Source: Ectobacillus sp048976805 (lineage in GTDB: Bacteria; Bacillota; Bacilli; Bacillales; Bacillaceae_G). Taken from it: 64,000 nt of DNA. Location of the stretch: contig JBHGUR010000101.1 in NCBI GenBank assembly GCA_048976805.1, positions 62,001 through 126,000 of the forward strand, read 5' to 3'. Positions 43,889 to 52,224 of the stretch are shown piece after piece (the stretch's first letter is position 1; each line of letters starts with the position of its first letter). A program made the position numbers and the translations under genes. The notes under the pieces are model-generated. The model ran no database searches. It saw only the letters and a program-made list of their open reading frames with translations, and had not been told where the DNA came from.

Positions 43889-45124
43889 ATGATTCAATCT
43901 TTATATACGAGTATTTCAGGGATGAAAACATATCAAGAAGCATTAAGTGTAACTTCTAATAATATTGCAAACTCGCAAACAATTGGCTATAAAAAACAAA
44001 AAGCGCTTTTTGACGATTTGATGTATCGTAATGCGGCTGGCTCTAAAGGCGATGAGAAATATGCCGGCACGAATTCAAAAAGCATCGGCAGCGGCGTTAA
44101 GTTAAGCGGTGTAAGCACCGATTATTCCAGTGGAGTGCTTACATTAACAGGAGGAAAAACGGATGTAGCCCTTGAAGGCGCCGGCTTCTTCTTGCTCGGC
44201 GATATAAATGGCTCCAATTTTGAATATACGCGAAAAGGAACGTTCAATCTTTCCGCTGATTATCGTTTAATTAACGGAGAAGGGAAGTATGTACTCGGTT
44301 ATCCGGCAGACCCTGCAACAGGGGAAATTGATTTTGCGAAGCAGCCGCAAGCAATCAATGTGCCGCTTGGGGAAGCGCAGGGCGGTATTAAGACAGATAA
44401 AGCAACGGTTGCCGGCAATATTCCTGTCGGTGAGGACGGCATTACGAAGATGCAGTTTCCTGTTTTTGATGAGGCTGGAAATAAGTTAACATTGGAATTA
44501 AGCTTTGAAAAAGGAAATGCCTTAAACGGAATTCCAGCGAACTCCTATCGTTTGACAGCAAAGGTAGGAGTTCAAGATGTAGCAGTAACGGCGAACGGAA
44601 ACGCTCCTGTTGATATCCCGTTTAAGGCAAACGGAGAATTGGATGCCAATGCACTTCCGCCAATTACAATTGGCTTTAAAGGCGGCATTAATTTGGACTA
44701 TAAAGGGCTAACGAATTACCCGACAGAGAAGACATTAAAGTCTCTTGATGTAAATGGCCGGCAAGCGAGCATTCCGATCGATTATTCAATTACAGATGGC
44801 GGGTATGTAATGGTAAAATATTCTGACGGAAGCGTCAAAACGGCCGCGCAACTGACAGTCGCGACTTTTCCGAATGAGAAAGGGCTCATGAAAACGGGGA
44901 ATGGAAATTATGTTGAAGGACCTTCTTCCGGAAACGTAAACGTTGGTGTATCCGGCCAAAACGGTGCAGGAGCGGTGCGCGGCGGCGCAACCGAAGGCTC
45001 CAACGTTGATTTAGCGGCAGAATTTGTGGACTTAATGGTATATCAACGCGGTTTTCAAGGAAATTCAAAGGTAATTAAAGTGTCTGATGAAGTGTTGAAT
45101 GATATTGTGAACTTAATTCGTTAA
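43889..45124 (+). CDS. flgE: Flagellar hook protein FlgE
   Basis: This 411-residue hook subunit has the N-terminal rod/hook motif VTSNNIANSQTIGYKKQKA and C-terminal VDLAAEFVDLMVYQRGFQGNSKVI helix. The middle is beta-rich and Gly/Asn-rich, as in hook proteins. AATAAGGAGCGTGCAGC precedes the ATG. Two small unknown genes follow before cheV. Confidence 0.95.
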   Translation: MIQSLYTSISGMKTYQEALSVTSNNIANSQTIGYKKQKALFDDLMYRNAAGSKGDEKYAGTNSKSIGSGVKLSGVSTDYSSGVLTLTGGKTDVALEGAGFFLLGDINGSNFEYTRKGTFNLSADYRLINGEGKYVLGYPADPATGEIDFAKQPQAINVPLGEAQGGIKTDKATVAGNIPVGEDGITKMQFPVFDEAGNKLTLELSFEKGNALNGIPANSYRLTAKVGVQDVAVTANGNAPVDIPFKANGELDANALPPITIGFKGGINLDYKGLTNYPTEKTLKSLDVNGRQASIPIDYSITDGGYVMVKYSDGSVKTAAQLTVATFPNEKGLMKTGNGNYVEGPSSGNVNVGVSGQNGAGAVRGGATEGSNVDLAAEFVDLMVYQRGFQGNSKVIKVSDEVLNDIVNLIR

Positions 45125-45177
45125 GAAAATTTTTTATAGAAGGTTCGCTGCACTTGTTTTCATAAGGAGATGGTTGT

Positions 45178-45516
45178 GTGGTTGCTAGAGAAGAGAGAAT
45201 TATGAATGTTCCCTTTTTGCAAGATAAACGAGAGTTAGCGCAGCAAATCATTGCATTTGAAAAAAAGCTGCATACGTATTTGCCAAATCAATTTGAAATT
45301 AAGCAAGTTCCACCATATGAATTTGGTGAACGCAAGGCGGTAATCGGCAGAATCCATAGCTTTTATTTTATCGGTATTTTTCAAAATGAAACATGGAAAT
45401 ATCAAGCGTTTGAAAACGAAATGAAGTGCAAGGAGTTTTTCATTGCGCTTCCCGGCATTGACGATAAGCAGGTTGCCTTTTGGTTCAACAATATAGAATT
45501 ATTGGCAAATGCTTAA
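45178..45516 (+). CDS. Hypothetical protein between flgE and cheV (112 residues)
   Basis: This soluble alpha/beta protein has no recognised family. GTG 45178 has AAGGAG nine bases upstream. ATG 45202 (MNVPFLQD) is an alternative. It is in the flagellar operon direction and spaced 53 bases from flgE and 9 bases from the next unknown. The pair seems specific to cereus-type motility loci; its role is unknown. Confidence 0.65.
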   Translation: MVAREERIMNVPFLQDKRELAQQIIAFEKKLHTYLPNQFEIKQVPPYEFGERKAVIGRIHSFYFIGIFQNETWKYQAFENEMKCKEFFIALPGIDDKQVAFWFNNIELLANA

Positions 45517-45525
45517 ACGGAGGGG

Positions 45526-46041
45526 ATGACAGTGGCGCGCCCACAAGCAAATAAATATCGCGTTACATTTTATTCGCCAAACGGCCTTGAGCAAAGAACG
45601 ATTATGACGGCGAATAGCTTGCCGGAACTTATTAAAAAGGTTGAAGCTACCATAGATGATCCAGTTGGCTATTTTACAAATGATAAGAAAAATAATTGCT
45701 ATTTTCAAGTTGTAAAACATAATATTTGCTATATTCAATATGATTTATTGTTTTCCGATAGAGAAATTCATATTGAAAAAATAAAAGAATTGCCGTCAGC
45801 TGTTTTACAAAAGCTGCTTCAAGCTGTAGCAGATTCAGAAATCTACGCGCTCGTCTTGCTTGAAGCTGACCAAGCAACAAAAGAGCGATTATTTTCTGAA
45901 ATGGACCCGCAATTTCAAAAAGCGGTAGAACAGGAAATGAAAAAATGGGGAGACGCCTCTCCCGGTGAAATATATAAAGCGCAGGAAATAGTGCTTGAGG
46001 AATTAATCCGAATCGTCCGTAAGCAAGGCGAAAGAGGATGA
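45526..46041 (+). CDS. Hypothetical protein between flgE and cheV (171 residues)
   Basis: This soluble protein has a beta-rich N-terminal half (KYRVTFYSP, CYFQVV, ICYIQYDL) and a helical C-terminal half. No family is recognised. It begins 9 bases after the previous unknown, with GGAGGGGATGACA upstream (GTG 45532 is also possible). Base composition is like its neighbours. Confidence 0.65.
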   Translation: MTVARPQANKYRVTFYSPNGLEQRTIMTANSLPELIKKVEATIDDPVGYFTNDKKNNCYFQVVKHNICYIQYDLLFSDREIHIEKIKELPSAVLQKLLQAVADSEIYALVLLEADQATKERLFSEMDPQFQKAVEQEMKKWGDASPGEIYKAQEIVLEELIRIVRKQGERG

Positions 46042-46088
46042 GGGGAAACAGACAGCACGAAGCTGTTTAAGGAAAGGAGTTTATTTAC

Positions 46089-47009
46089 ATGGCAACAGAG
46101 AGACAAAGTATTTTACTAGAAAGCGGAACAAACGAACTGGAGATTGTCACATACACAATTGGCGATAATTTGTTTAGCATTAATGTGATGAAGGTGCGCG
46201 AAATTATTAACCCCCTTCCGGTTACAGCCGTTCCCCAGTCCCATCCGGCGGTCGAAGGCGTTGTGCAAGTTCGCGGCGAAATTTTGCCGGTCATTAATTT
46301 ATCTCATTCCTTAGGATTGCAAAGCGTTAAGCCGCTTGAGGAGACAAAATTTATTATTGCAGAGCTAAATAAAATGAAGGTAATTTTTCGCGTTGATGAA
46401 GTGCATCGAATTCAGCGCATTTCTTGGGAGCAAATCGATGAGCCGGCTTCGTTATCGATGGGGCTTGAAGAAACAACATCCGGTATTGTAAAATTGGACG
46501 AAAAAATTATATTATTATTAGATTATGAAAAAATTGTAGTAGAAATTAGCGCTAATTCTGGATATGAAAATAAAAAATTGGGCGACTTAGAGCAAGGACT
46601 AGACCGTGGCAGCAAAGTTATTTTTATAGCAGAGGATTCCCACATGCTCCGCCAAATTTTAGAGCAAACACTCACCCAAGCGGGCTACACAAAGCTGCAC
46701 TTTTTCAGCAATGGGGCCGAAGCGTTAGAGCATATTGAAAAATTAGCAAAAGAACAAGGCACAAATATGTATGATTTGGTGCATTTGTTAATTACGGATA
46801 TTGAAATGCCAAAAATGGACGGACATCATCTTACAAAGAGCATAAAAGAACATGCCGTTGCCGGAAAGCTGCCGGTTGTCATTTTCTCTTCTTTAATTAC
46901 AAACGAATTGTACCATAAAGGAGAAGCGGTAGGAGCGGACGCGCAAGTAAGCAAACCGGATATTGAACAGCTTGTCGGCATGGTTGATAATCTCATTTTT
47001 CATCGCTAA
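46089..47009 (+). CDS. cheV: Chemotaxis coupling protein CheV
   Basis: This 306-residue protein has an N-terminal CheW-like domain (about 10-155) and a C-terminal receiver domain (about 175-306) with acidic pocket FIAEDSHML and phospho-Asp in ITDIEMPKMDG. It couples receptors to CheA and helps adaptation. As no cheW is present in the window, CheV may be an important coupler here. AAGGAAAGGAG precedes the ATG. Confidence 0.95.
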   Translation: MATERQSILLESGTNELEIVTYTIGDNLFSINVMKVREIINPLPVTAVPQSHPAVEGVVQVRGEILPVINLSHSLGLQSVKPLEETKFIIAELNKMKVIFRVDEVHRIQRISWEQIDEPASLSMGLEETTSGIVKLDEKIILLLDYEKIVVEISANSGYENKKLGDLEQGLDRGSKVIFIAEDSHMLRQILEQTLTQAGYTKLHFFSNGAEALEHIEKLAKEQGTNMYDLVHLLITDIEMPKMDGHHLTKSIKEHAVAGKLPVVIFSSLITNELYHKGEAVGADAQVSKPDIEQLVGMVDNLIFHR

Positions 47010-47026
47010 TACATTTTTACTAGCAG

Positions 47027-47070
47027 TTTTCTCCCTTCCTTTTCGAAAGGGGGAAAATTAGATTTTTTTG
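47027..47070 (+). terminator. Terminator after cheV
   Basis: TTTTCTCCCTT pairs with AAGGGGGAAAA (one G-U pair), followed by TTAGATTTTTTT. Confidence 0.8.
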
Positions 47071-47113
47071 TTCTTTTTAACGAATATTTTTTGAGGGAAA
47101 ACACGAAAATTCG

Positions 47114-47143
47114 TTGACGTTTATTAGAAAAATAGTGTAAAAT
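47114..47143 (+). promoter_or_regulatory. mogR promoter with MogR-like box in the spacer
   Basis: TTGACG (47114-47119), 18 bases, TAAAAT (47138-47143) is a strong sigma-A promoter. TTTATTAGAAAAA at 47120-47132 resembles the MogR site with two deviations and lies between the hexamers, which would allow autorepression. Confidence 0.6.
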
Positions 47144-47263
47144 TAATATAGAAAAAGAGAACACATACACTTTATACAATTAAACCATAAAATTATAATA
47201 CATAAATATTGAAAACTTGGTCATAGCAGCAGTTTACTTTATGTAAGGAAATGAGGTAGGGTC

Positions 47264-48241
47264 ATGTTAAATCGGGATCATATTTTAGTAGAGATTATGA
47301 CGGCGTTAAAAGGTTTTGTTTCTTCCAACACACCGTTCTCGCAAATGGAGGAAGAATTAAAGCGCCTATCCGCAGCGTGTGACGTGCAGTATGAAGATAT
47401 TGTGCAATTGTATAACAGCATGTCTTTATTTGCGATGGATGTGGAAAATATGGGCGGCCAGGAAGCATATGAGAAGTCGGAATACGTTTGGTTAAAATCA
47501 GAATTGGAGCTGCTTTTATTTAGCTATAAGTTCTTTCAAAAGAACGGAATTAGCATTGTTGTTATTTCAGATTATCTCAGCAAAGAAAAATTAAGCATTT
47601 TTCCAAAAACGAAAAGCCAGCTGCAAAATACGTACTATAAAATTAGGAACAATCAAATGCCGCTTGAAAATTATACGAAGCAAAAGCCGGGGCGCAAGCC
47701 GGGGCAAGAATACCAAAAAGAGTATAAACAGAATGCCGCTAAAGGCAAAAAAGCAAAAGCAGCAGAAGAGCAGCAAATGGCAAGCTACGGCGAAACGGCT
47801 GAAGCATATACAAAGAAAAATCTTGTGCAGCTGTTATCAGGCATGATTAACAATTTTCAAATTATCTGTGAGCATAACATAGAGAGCGAAAAGCAAGTGT
47901 ATCAGCTCATAGAAGGAATTTACGAGCTTTCCAGCATGGCGGCGGAGAGCACAAAAAGTACGCACAGCGCCCGGACGTTAGAAACAGAACTTGAGCTTCT
48001 TCGCCAAGAGACAGCGCAGCTAAAGCGTGAAAAAGAGGACTTAATTCAAGATATTCGCCATATGGCTGAGCATATCAGCTCTTTTGTTGAAAGCTCCGAT
48101 ATGGAGCAGCTTAAAGGGCTTTCCGGATTTGTGGCGACATGCAGAAATGATTTACACAAGCTGGGGCTATACACAGCAGCGAATGAACGCAGCTTAAAGG
48201 TTTTTGTCGACCATACCGGACAAGTTGTCTCCGTTAAATAA
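47264..48241 (+). CDS. mogR: Motility gene repressor MogR
   Basis: This 325-residue protein matches MogR of Listeria and the B. cereus group. It has a helical DNA-binding domain (about 1-140) with SQLQNTYYKIRNNQMP, a basic AT-hook-like arm (KPGRKPGQEY, about 146-155) suited to the minor groove of AT-rich sites, and a C-terminal coiled coil (about 235-275). MogR binds TTTT-N5-AAAA and represses flagellar genes. AAGGAAATGAGGTAGGGTC precedes the ATG. It sits between cheV and flagellin, as in B. cereus. Confidence 0.9.
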   Translation: MLNRDHILVEIMTALKGFVSSNTPFSQMEEELKRLSAACDVQYEDIVQLYNSMSLFAMDVENMGGQEAYEKSEYVWLKSELELLLFSYKFFQKNGISIVVISDYLSKEKLSIFPKTKSQLQNTYYKIRNNQMPLENYTKQKPGRKPGQEYQKEYKQNAAKGKKAKAAEEQQMASYGETAEAYTKKNLVQLLSGMINNFQIICEHNIESEKQVYQLIEGIYELSSMAAESTKSTHSARTLETELELLRQETAQLKREKEDLIQDIRHMAEHISSFVESSDMEQLKGLSGFVATCRNDLHKLGLYTAANERSLKVFVDHTGQVVSVK

Positions 48242-48590
48242 AAGCGGCGAAGAACAACGTGTGATTTTTTTTAAGTTGACGTTCTTTATTGGGAACATAA
48301 AATGCGATAAAAAGAAAAGGTATAGTTGAATAAAAACAGTTTTTATAAAATCTAAAGGCAGCCGCCGCTGCACAGAGGCGGTCATGATAATGAAATGCAT
48401 ATGCTAAAATGATAAAGCTGTTGTATATAGAGATAATTCCCCTTAGTTCTTTTCGGGCAGGAAAAGGATCGGGAGAGTGCTTTTGTTTGAGGCAGTATGC
48501 TTAGCGATATACAGATGCCTTTTGGAAGGCGGGGGAACGGCTTTTGTGTAGAATGTATAAAACAGGTAAAGGCAGCAACTATTTAAAAGA

Positions 48591-48635
48591 TTATTGCAAT
48601 AATTTGCTTACAGATTGCGCGTTTTCGTTTGCTTA
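48591..48635 (-). pseudogene. Vestigial 3' end of a second flagellin gene
   Basis: On the minus strand the last ~14 codons of a flagellin survive: ANENAQSVSKLLQ and a stop, against ANQSAQAVNKLLQ in the intact gene. The downstream bases are also similar (TGTATAAAACAGGTAAAG against TGTATATAACAGATTAAAAAGGTAAAG), so the duplicated piece includes the 3' flank. The gene body is gone. The rest of 48242-48570 shows nothing that can be named. Confidence 0.75.
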
Positions 48636-48641
48636 GATAAC

Positions 48642-48677
48642 AAAAAAGCCCTTCCCGGGCAGGGGAAAGGCTTTTGC
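48642..48677 (-). terminator. Flagellin terminator
   Basis: On the minus strand AAAAGCC...GGGCTTTTTT forms a stem with an inner CCC/GGG, followed by a T-run. It lies between the live flagellin and the vestige. Confidence 0.8.
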
Positions 48678-48726
48678 ATTTGTATATAACAGATTAAAAA
48701 GGTAAAGATAATATTGTTTAAGTAGA

Positions 48727-49554
48727 TTATTGCAATAATTTATTTACAGCTTGCGCGCTTTGATTTGCTTGGGACAGCATGCTGATGCCAGCTTCAGAAA
48801 GAATTTTGTATTTTGTCATTTCAGACATTTCTTTTGCCATATCCGCATCTTCAATTTGGGAAGCAGAAGCTGCCATGTTAGTTGCTTCACTGTTGATATT
48901 ATTAATATTGTAGTCTAAGCGGTTAAGAGTAGCACCTAAATCTGCGCGGCCAGTTGCAACTGTGTTGATAGCGGTATCAAGAGCTGTGATAGCAGCTAGA
49001 GCGCCAGTTGAGATATCTAAAGCAGCTACATTTGTGCTTAATGTAGATAAATCAGCTTTTGTTAAATCAATTTGAATTTGTTGACCAGCAGTATCACCAT
49101 CATACGTTTGGATAGATACCATGCCTGCAGTTCCTGCAGATCCGTCTAACAATTTAGCGCCGTTAAATTCTGTATTGTCTTTAATATACCCAATTTGTGT
49201 GCTTAGTTGAGCAAATTCTCCTTGTAAAGCAGCAGTATCACTCGCGCCATTTGTACCGTTCGCTGCTTGAACTGCTAAGTCGCGCATGCGCACTAAGATA
49301 TTGGAAACAGAGTTTAATGCAGATTCAGCTGTTTGAATCATAGAAATACCATCTTGTGTGTTACGGGATGCAACTCCTAAGCCGCTCTCTTTTGCACGCA
49401 TGCGAGTTGCAATTGCAAGGCCCGCTGCGTCGTCAGCAGCAGAGTTAATGCGCTTACCACTGGAAAGACGGTTCATCGCTTTATCCATTTTTGCTTGGTT
49501 TTGACGCATATATTCTTGCGTTTTCATGCTGTTAATATTTGTGTTGATTCTCAT
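48727..49554 (-). CDS. Flagellin
   Basis: This 275-residue flagellin has conserved N-terminal (MRINTNINSMKTQ, LSSGKRINSAADDAAGLAI) and C-terminal (DADMAKEMSEMTKYKILSEA, SQANQ) D0/D1 helices. The variable centre is very short (about 140-190). ATG 49554 was chosen from the conserved start and the upstream GGGGGT; the longer reading has no support. Its promoter is sigma-A-like. It is the only complete flagellin in the window. Confidence 0.96.
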   Translation of the reverse strand: MRINTNINSMKTQEYMRQNQAKMDKAMNRLSSGKRINSAADDAAGLAIATRMRAKESGLGVASRNTQDGISMIQTAESALNSVSNILVRMRDLAVQAANGTNGASDTAALQGEFAQLSTQIGYIKDNTEFNGAKLLDGSAGTAGMVSIQTYDGDTAGQQIQIDLTKADLSTLSTNVAALDISTGALAAITALDTAINTVATGRADLGATLNRLDYNINNINSEATNMAASASQIEDADMAKEMSEMTKYKILSEAGISMLSQANQSAQAVNKLLQ

Positions 49555-49633
49555 ATTCAAGTGACCCCCATACTTTTTTACATTGAATCTTCTATGTATT
49601 TTAATAATAATTAGAAAAATCAATGTTACCCTT

Positions 49634-49662
49634 ATTTTAAAATCACAATAATAGATTGTCAA
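49634..49662 (-). promoter_or_regulatory. Flagellin promoter, sigma-A type
   Basis: On the minus strand TTGACA, 17 bases, TAAAAT. This is near-consensus sigma-A, not the SigD pattern (TAAA-N15-GCCGATAT) used for flagellin in B. subtilis. The leader is about 75 bases. Confidence 0.75.
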
Positions 49663-49743
49663 CGTGAAATTGTAATGAATGAATATAATAAAATATTATT
49701 TAAATAATTTTCATATTTCCTCCATATTCTCCTTCTATTCAGC

Positions 49744-49772
49744 TTGCAAACTATCATAAAAAAATCTAATAT
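49744..49772 (+). promoter_or_regulatory. Promoter of the lytic transglycosylase gene
   Basis: TTGCAA, 17 bases, TAATAT. It starts transcription about 25 bases before ATG 49804, supporting that start over the ORF beginning at 49744. Confidence 0.7.
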
Positions 49773-49803
49773 TAAAGATATCTTTGCGATAAAAGGTGAG
49801 TGT

Positions 49804-50481
49804 ATGATACAAAATATTGTAAAGGATGTTCTTTCTTATAAGCGGGCGCAATTTGAAGAAAAAATAAATAATCCGCATGTCCTTGCCGGTTCGTTCCAAA
49901 AGCAGCTTCAAGCCGCAGAAGAAACAAAAAATAATTTCGAGAATGTTGCAGGGGTATCGGTACAGCAAAACACGGCGCATGATATAAAGCAGGCAGCAGC
50001 GGAAATAGAGCGCCGCTTCGGGGAACAAAGCATATCTGGAAAAGATAGATGGAACGTTCTTCAAAAATATAATGTTCAATTGATTAATCCGAAATATCGG
50101 AATATGTATATAGATATTATTAGTGAAATGAGTGCGAAATATGGGATTCCGACATCATTAATTCAAAAAATGATTGAAACGGAATCGAATTTTAATTCAA
50201 AGGCGGTGTCGCATGCCGGTGCTCGCGGACTTATGCAGCTTATGCCGGCAAACATAAAAGAGCATGGCGTAACCGATCCGTATGACGCGCGTCAAAACAT
50301 TGAAGCGGGCGTGCAGGAAATAAGCGGTTATTTAAAACGCTATAACGGCGATTTAATGTTGGCGCTCGCCGCTTATAACGCAGGGCCGGGCAATGTGAAA
50401 AAGTACGGGGGCGTTCCTCCGTTTAAAGAAACGCAAAATTACATTAAAAAGATTTTAAATATAGATATACAGCAAGCATAA
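49804..50481 (+). CDS. Lytic transglycosylase (SLT domain) of the flagellar locus
   Basis: This 225-residue protein has a helical N-terminal half and a C-terminal goose-lysozyme-like SLT domain (about 105-222) with catalytic Glu127 (ETESNFN), GARGLMQLMP and AAYNAGPGNV. It cleaves peptidoglycan, probably to let the rod or filament pass the wall. No signal peptide is visible, so it may leave through the flagellar export gate, like rod-associated muramidases elsewhere. AAAGGTGAGT precedes the ATG. It is divergent from flagellin. Confidence 0.92.
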   Translation: MIQNIVKDVLSYKRAQFEEKINNPHVLAGSFQKQLQAAEETKNNFENVAGVSVQQNTAHDIKQAAAEIERRFGEQSISGKDRWNVLQKYNVQLINPKYRNMYIDIISEMSAKYGIPTSLIQKMIETESNFNSKAVSHAGARGLMQLMPANIKEHGVTDPYDARQNIEAGVQEISGYLKRYNGDLMLALAAYNAGPGNVKKYGGVPPFKETQNYIKKILNIDIQQA

Positions 50482-50508
50482 CGGTTCAACCGATAAGGAG
50501 TTGGTCGT

Positions 50509-50736
50509 ATGAAAATAAAAGAAGACATTCCGTTAAATTTGTATTTTGAACTAGGAAGAACGAAAAAAAAAATTGATGATTTGCTCCATTTGACGAAAGG
50601 AACTTTATATCGTCTGGAAAATTCAAAAAAAAATACAGTACGCATTATGCTGGAAAACGAAGAAATTGGGACGGGAAAAATTTTAACCAAGAATGGAAAA
50701 ATGTATATAGAAATAATTAGTCTCAAGGAACAGTAA
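50509..50736 (+). CDS. Small SpoA (FliN-like) domain protein
   Basis: These 75 residues amount to a single SpoA domain: DIPLNLYFELGRTKKKIDDL followed by KNTVRIMLENEEIGTGKIL, the FliN pattern. It probably joins the C-ring with FliM and FliN. AAGGAGTTGGTC precedes the ATG. It lies 27 bases after the transglycosylase gene and 33 bases before fliM. Confidence 0.85.
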   Translation: MKIKEDIPLNLYFELGRTKKKIDDLLHLTKGTLYRLENSKKNTVRIMLENEEIGTGKILTKNGKMYIEIISLKEQ

Positions 50737-50769
50737 ATGTGTTACAGTAAGGTGGTAGGGGGATTATAA

Positions 50770-51765
50770 ATGACTGCCGGTGAGAAGTTAAGTCAAGAGC
50801 AAATAGATGCCCTCCTTCGCGCAATGCAAGAAGGAGATGACTTGCCTAACTTTGAAGAAGAGTTGGAAACGCAAGATAAATATCAGGAGTACGATTTTAA
50901 CAGGCCTGAGAAATTCGGATTTGAACATTTGCGCAGTCTGCAAACAATCGCGACAAGCTTTGGAAAAACAATGATACAGTCTTTGGCAGCCCGCATTCGT
51001 CTTCCGATTGAAATGGAATCTTCGACAGTTGAGCAAGTTCCGTTCATGAGCGAATATGTAGAAAAAATGCCAAAGGATTATTATTTGTTTTGTGTCGTCG
51101 ATCTCGGGCTCCCGAATCTTGGCGAGATTGTCATTGAGCTTGATTTGGCATTTGTTATTTATATTCATGAGTGCTGGCTCGGCGGCGATGCGAGAGAGGG
51201 CTTTAAACTGCGCCGCCCGCTTACAATGTTTGAACAGTTAACGCTGGACAATATATTTACGATAATTTGCGATAATTTAAAGCAGTCTTTTGAGGGAGTT
51301 GCGCCGATTCAGCCTAAGCTTGTGGGAACGCATACGGTGCCGGATGCCTTGAAAATTACTTCGGCTGCGGATATTATCGCACTGTTAAATGTAAATATGA
51401 AAACAGATTATTGGGATACAACGTTTCGCCTCGGCATTCCATTTTTATCGATTGAGCAAATTATGGACCAGCTTACTTCTGAACATGTTGTTGAGCATAC
51501 GCTAAATAGCCAAGAAAGATATAAAGAGGAAGTAGAGTATGAGATCAAGAAGGTACCCAAGAAGGTTCATGTTTCAATCGGTGAATTGAAAGTGACAATC
51601 GGTGAATTGATGCATATAGAAGAGGGAGATATTATCCCGCTTAACACGAAAATGACAGAGCCGTTAAAGGGCTATGTTGCCGGAAAGCATAAATTTAATT
51701 GCTTTATTGGAAGAGAAGGAAATAGAAAGGCATTTTTATTTCAGGAATATACGAGCGAGAAGTAG
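50770..51765 (+). CDS. fliM: Flagellar motor switch protein FliM
   Basis: This 331-residue protein has the N-terminal CheY-P-binding peptide LSQEQIDALL, a CheC-like middle domain (about 45-230) and a C-terminal SpoA domain (about 255-325; VSIGELKVTIGELMHIEEGD). It links FliG to FliN and receives CheY-P. GGTAGGGGGAT precedes the ATG. Confidence 0.93.
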   Translation: MTAGEKLSQEQIDALLRAMQEGDDLPNFEEELETQDKYQEYDFNRPEKFGFEHLRSLQTIATSFGKTMIQSLAARIRLPIEMESSTVEQVPFMSEYVEKMPKDYYLFCVVDLGLPNLGEIVIELDLAFVIYIHECWLGGDAREGFKLRRPLTMFEQLTLDNIFTIICDNLKQSFEGVAPIQPKLVGTHTVPDALKITSAADIIALLNVNMKTDYWDTTFRLGIPFLSIEQIMDQLTSEHVVEHTLNSQERYKEEVEYEIKKVPKKVHVSIGELKVTIGELMHIEEGDIIPLNTKMTEPLKGYVAGKHKFNCFIGREGNRKAFLFQEYTSEK

Positions 51766-51780
51766 GAAGCTTTTGCAAAA

Positions 51781-51820
51781 GGGGAGGAAAGGCTTGCGTA
51801 CATAGCAAGCCGTCATTATG
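51781..51820 (+). promoter_or_regulatory. Hairpin between Shine-Dalgarno and start of fliN
   Basis: GGGGAGGAAA is followed by a perfect hairpin GGCTTGC-GTACATA-GCAAGCC (51791-51811) and then GTCATT-ATG. Unfolded, the spacing (about 30 bases) is far too long. Folded, it becomes about 9 bases. Confidence 0.6.
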
Positions 51821-52150
51821 AAGCATAACATTTCAAAAATAGAATTAATGGATTTAACTGCCGTCCCTGATGCGAATGCCGCCGCAGAGAGCGATACAAC
51901 TATTGAAAAGGTATCTGATATCGGCGTTGAGCTGATTGTACGGCTCGGAAAAGCGGCAATTACAGTCGGTGAAGCACAAAAGCTAAAGGTCGGCGACGTT
52001 TTGGAAGTGGAAAAAAATCTCGGCCATAAAGTTGATATTTATTTAGGAGATACGAAAATCGGCATCGGCGAAGCGGTGCTGATTGATGATAATTTCGGAA
52101 TTGTCATTTCCGAAATGAAGCGAAAAAAGAAGCAAACAAATTACGAATAG
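51818..52150 (+). CDS. fliN: Flagellar motor switch protein FliN
   Basis: This 110-residue protein has a short acidic linker (about 1-30) and a SpoA domain (about 32-105; GVELIVRLGKAAITVGE, LKVGDVLEV). It forms the base of the C-ring with FliM. The start codon has no Shine-Dalgarno at normal distance; see the hairpin upstream. A stop at 51803 rules out an upstream start in this frame other than ATT. Confidence 0.9.
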   Translation: MKHNISKIELMDLTAVPDANAAAESDTTIEKVSDIGVELIVRLGKAAITVGEAQKLKVGDVLEVEKNLGHKVDIYLGDTKIGIGEAVLIDDNFGIVISEMKRKKKQTNYE

Positions 52151-52224
52151 AAAGGGGATTAGGCGACAAGCTCTTGCTGTAAAGAAAGAGAAATGTCGCA
52201 TTATTTCTGCCTATGACATATATG
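52151..52224 (+). promoter_or_regulatory. Structured spacer between Shine-Dalgarno and start of fliO
   Basis: AAAGGGG (52152-52157) lies about 60 bases before the start. TAGGC (52160-52164) can pair with GCCTA (52209-52213), and GACA (52165-52168) with TGTC (52194-52197). Folding would bring the Shine-Dalgarno to within about 10 bases of ATG 52222. Confidence 0.45.

Noticed and set aside
48359..48384. Hairpin CCGCC...GGCGG after mogR
   Set aside because: Stem of five pairs with no T-tract; not a supportable terminator.
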